From: Chloroflexota bacterium
Lineage (GTDB): Bacteria; Chloroflexota; Ktedonobacteria; Ktedonobacterales; Ktedonobacteraceae
Direction: 5' to 3'
Assembly: GCA_902812455.1 (NCBI GenBank)
Contig: CADDZH010000124.1
Location: forward strand, 1-14,239
DNA: 14,239 bases
The position numbers and the translations under genes are program-made. Below the pieces are notes generated by a model. The model searched no databases. It was not told the DNA's origin and worked only from the letters and a program-made list of their open reading frames with translations. Of this stretch, positions 13,611 to 14,239 are shown in pieces (the first letter of the stretch is position 1; each line of letters begins with the position of its first letter).

Positions 13611-14239
13611 TCAATGCTTGTGCTTTCGATGTTTAGGCGTGGGTGTAGCAGTGGGAGCCTGGGGCACGGTAGATGTGGCGGCTACGGCTGGCTGGATAGC
13701 CTGTCCCCTGGACACTTGCCACGTGCCGCTCGCTCCTGCCTGCTGACTGCATTGCCCATTCTGTCCGAGGCTGCAATAATCCCCTGAGAGACTGCCATTA
13801 GATTGTACTGTTCCCGAAAAGAAAAGCGGCGCATTCCCATGATATCCCTGAACCGTGAACTGGATGTGATTGGCAGTGCTTACGCTGCCGGTAAATGGGC
13901 CGCTGCCAACAAGCGCGGGGCCAACTGTGAACTGGCCGCTGATCTGCCCGTGATTTTGCTGGATAGAGAGCGACATGCTGGTGGTGATCCCGGCAGTTGT
14001 ATTATCGATTATGCCATTGTAGGTTCCTGCCACGTCTGGATACGTGCCTGTAGGAGTAGCCTGCTGGTTTGAAAAAAGGCCCGGAACGTGTGTGATTGCG
14101 AACCAGGCTCCGGCCAGCAGCAACAGGAGCACCAGGAGCAGCAGCATGATCATGGCAGGATTTCTCCTGCGAGGAGCAAAGGGCTGTCGTGGAAACTGCT
14201 CTGGCCCCTGCCTGGGGAAAGCAGGGGCAGGGGCAGGCG
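13611..14239 (-). CDS. Single-pass membrane protein with extracytoplasmic beta-rich domain (5' end outside window)
   Basis: The reading frame stays open to the right edge of the window, so the N-terminus is missing. The visible part starts with a Pro/Ala/Arg-rich cytoplasmic segment (PAPAPAF..RRRNPA), then a Leu-rich transmembrane helix (codons about 14153-14080) preceded by positive charges, so the C-terminal part should face outside. That part has alternating Thr/Ser/Gly-rich strands (AGTYNGIIDN, GQISGQFTV, GSVSTANHIQFTV, GSLSGDY), suggesting a small beta-barrel or sandwich, with a CSLGQNGQC pair that could form a disulfide. It ends in a Thr/Pro-rich stretch and a His/Lys tail. The ATG at 14153 is just before the helix and is unlikely to be the true start. 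I do not recognise a named family; it could be the tail of a zinc-ribbon or kinase receptor. Confidence 0.7.
   Translation of the reverse strand, partial: PAPAPAFPRQGPEQFPRQPFAPRRRNPAMIMLLLLVLLLLLAGAWFAITHVPGLFSNQQATPTGTYPDVAGTYNGIIDNTTAGITTSMSLSIQQNHGQISGQFTVGPALVGSGPFTGSVSTANHIQFTVQGYHGNAPLFFSGTVQSNGSLSGDYCSLGQNGQCSQQAGASGTWQVSRGQAIQPAVAATSTVPQAPTATPTPKHRKHKH

Overview
The window looks like chromosomal DNA from a Chloroflexota bacterium, most likely a Ktedonobacteria-like lineage (inference from gene content, not a database match). The reasons are the rpmH-rnpA-yidD-yidC-khpB block, a YidC without a large extracytoplasmic domain but with a basic tail, and many zinc-ribbon Ser/Thr signalling proteins with Pro/Ala-rich linkers. 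No rRNA, tRNA, CRISPR array, transposase or phage gene was seen. All genes but the last are on the + strand.

Layout. 1-384: a structured, mostly non-coding leader with nested inverted repeats, a perfect palindrome, a sigma70-like promoter and a 19-bp tandem repeat. 385-2401: a PaaI-type hotdog thioesterase and the ribosome-assembly GTPase Der, each with its own promoter-like signal. 2515-9582: five signalling genes in a row: a small PP2C phosphatase, a soluble Ser/Thr kinase with zinc ribbon and TPRs, a large zinc-ribbon PP2C phosphatase carrying what looks like a degenerate kinase N-lobe, a cytoplasmic VWA protein, and a double-zinc-ribbon FHA protein. 9597-13527: a consensus promoter followed by rpmH, rnpA, yidD, yidC, khpB (jag) and a PfkB-family sugar kinase, closely spaced. 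13541-13602: a dispersed-repeat-like element between convergent genes. 13611-14239: the 3' part of a minus-strand gene for a single-pass membrane protein, cut by the window edge.

The central signalling cluster is the most interesting part. It has writer (kinase), erasers (two PP2Cs), reader (FHA) and a VWA scaffold, tied together by recurring zinc ribbons and by a short motif, [AP]-T-x-[RV]-[LIV], that occurs in all five proteins and again in the YidC tail. I infer a cytoplasmic phospho-threonine network in which the FHA protein may read sites placed by the kinase and removed by the phosphatases. No gene here identifies its input or output. The neighbouring rpmH-khpB block serves ribosomal protein, tRNA-processing, membrane-insertion and RNA-binding functions.
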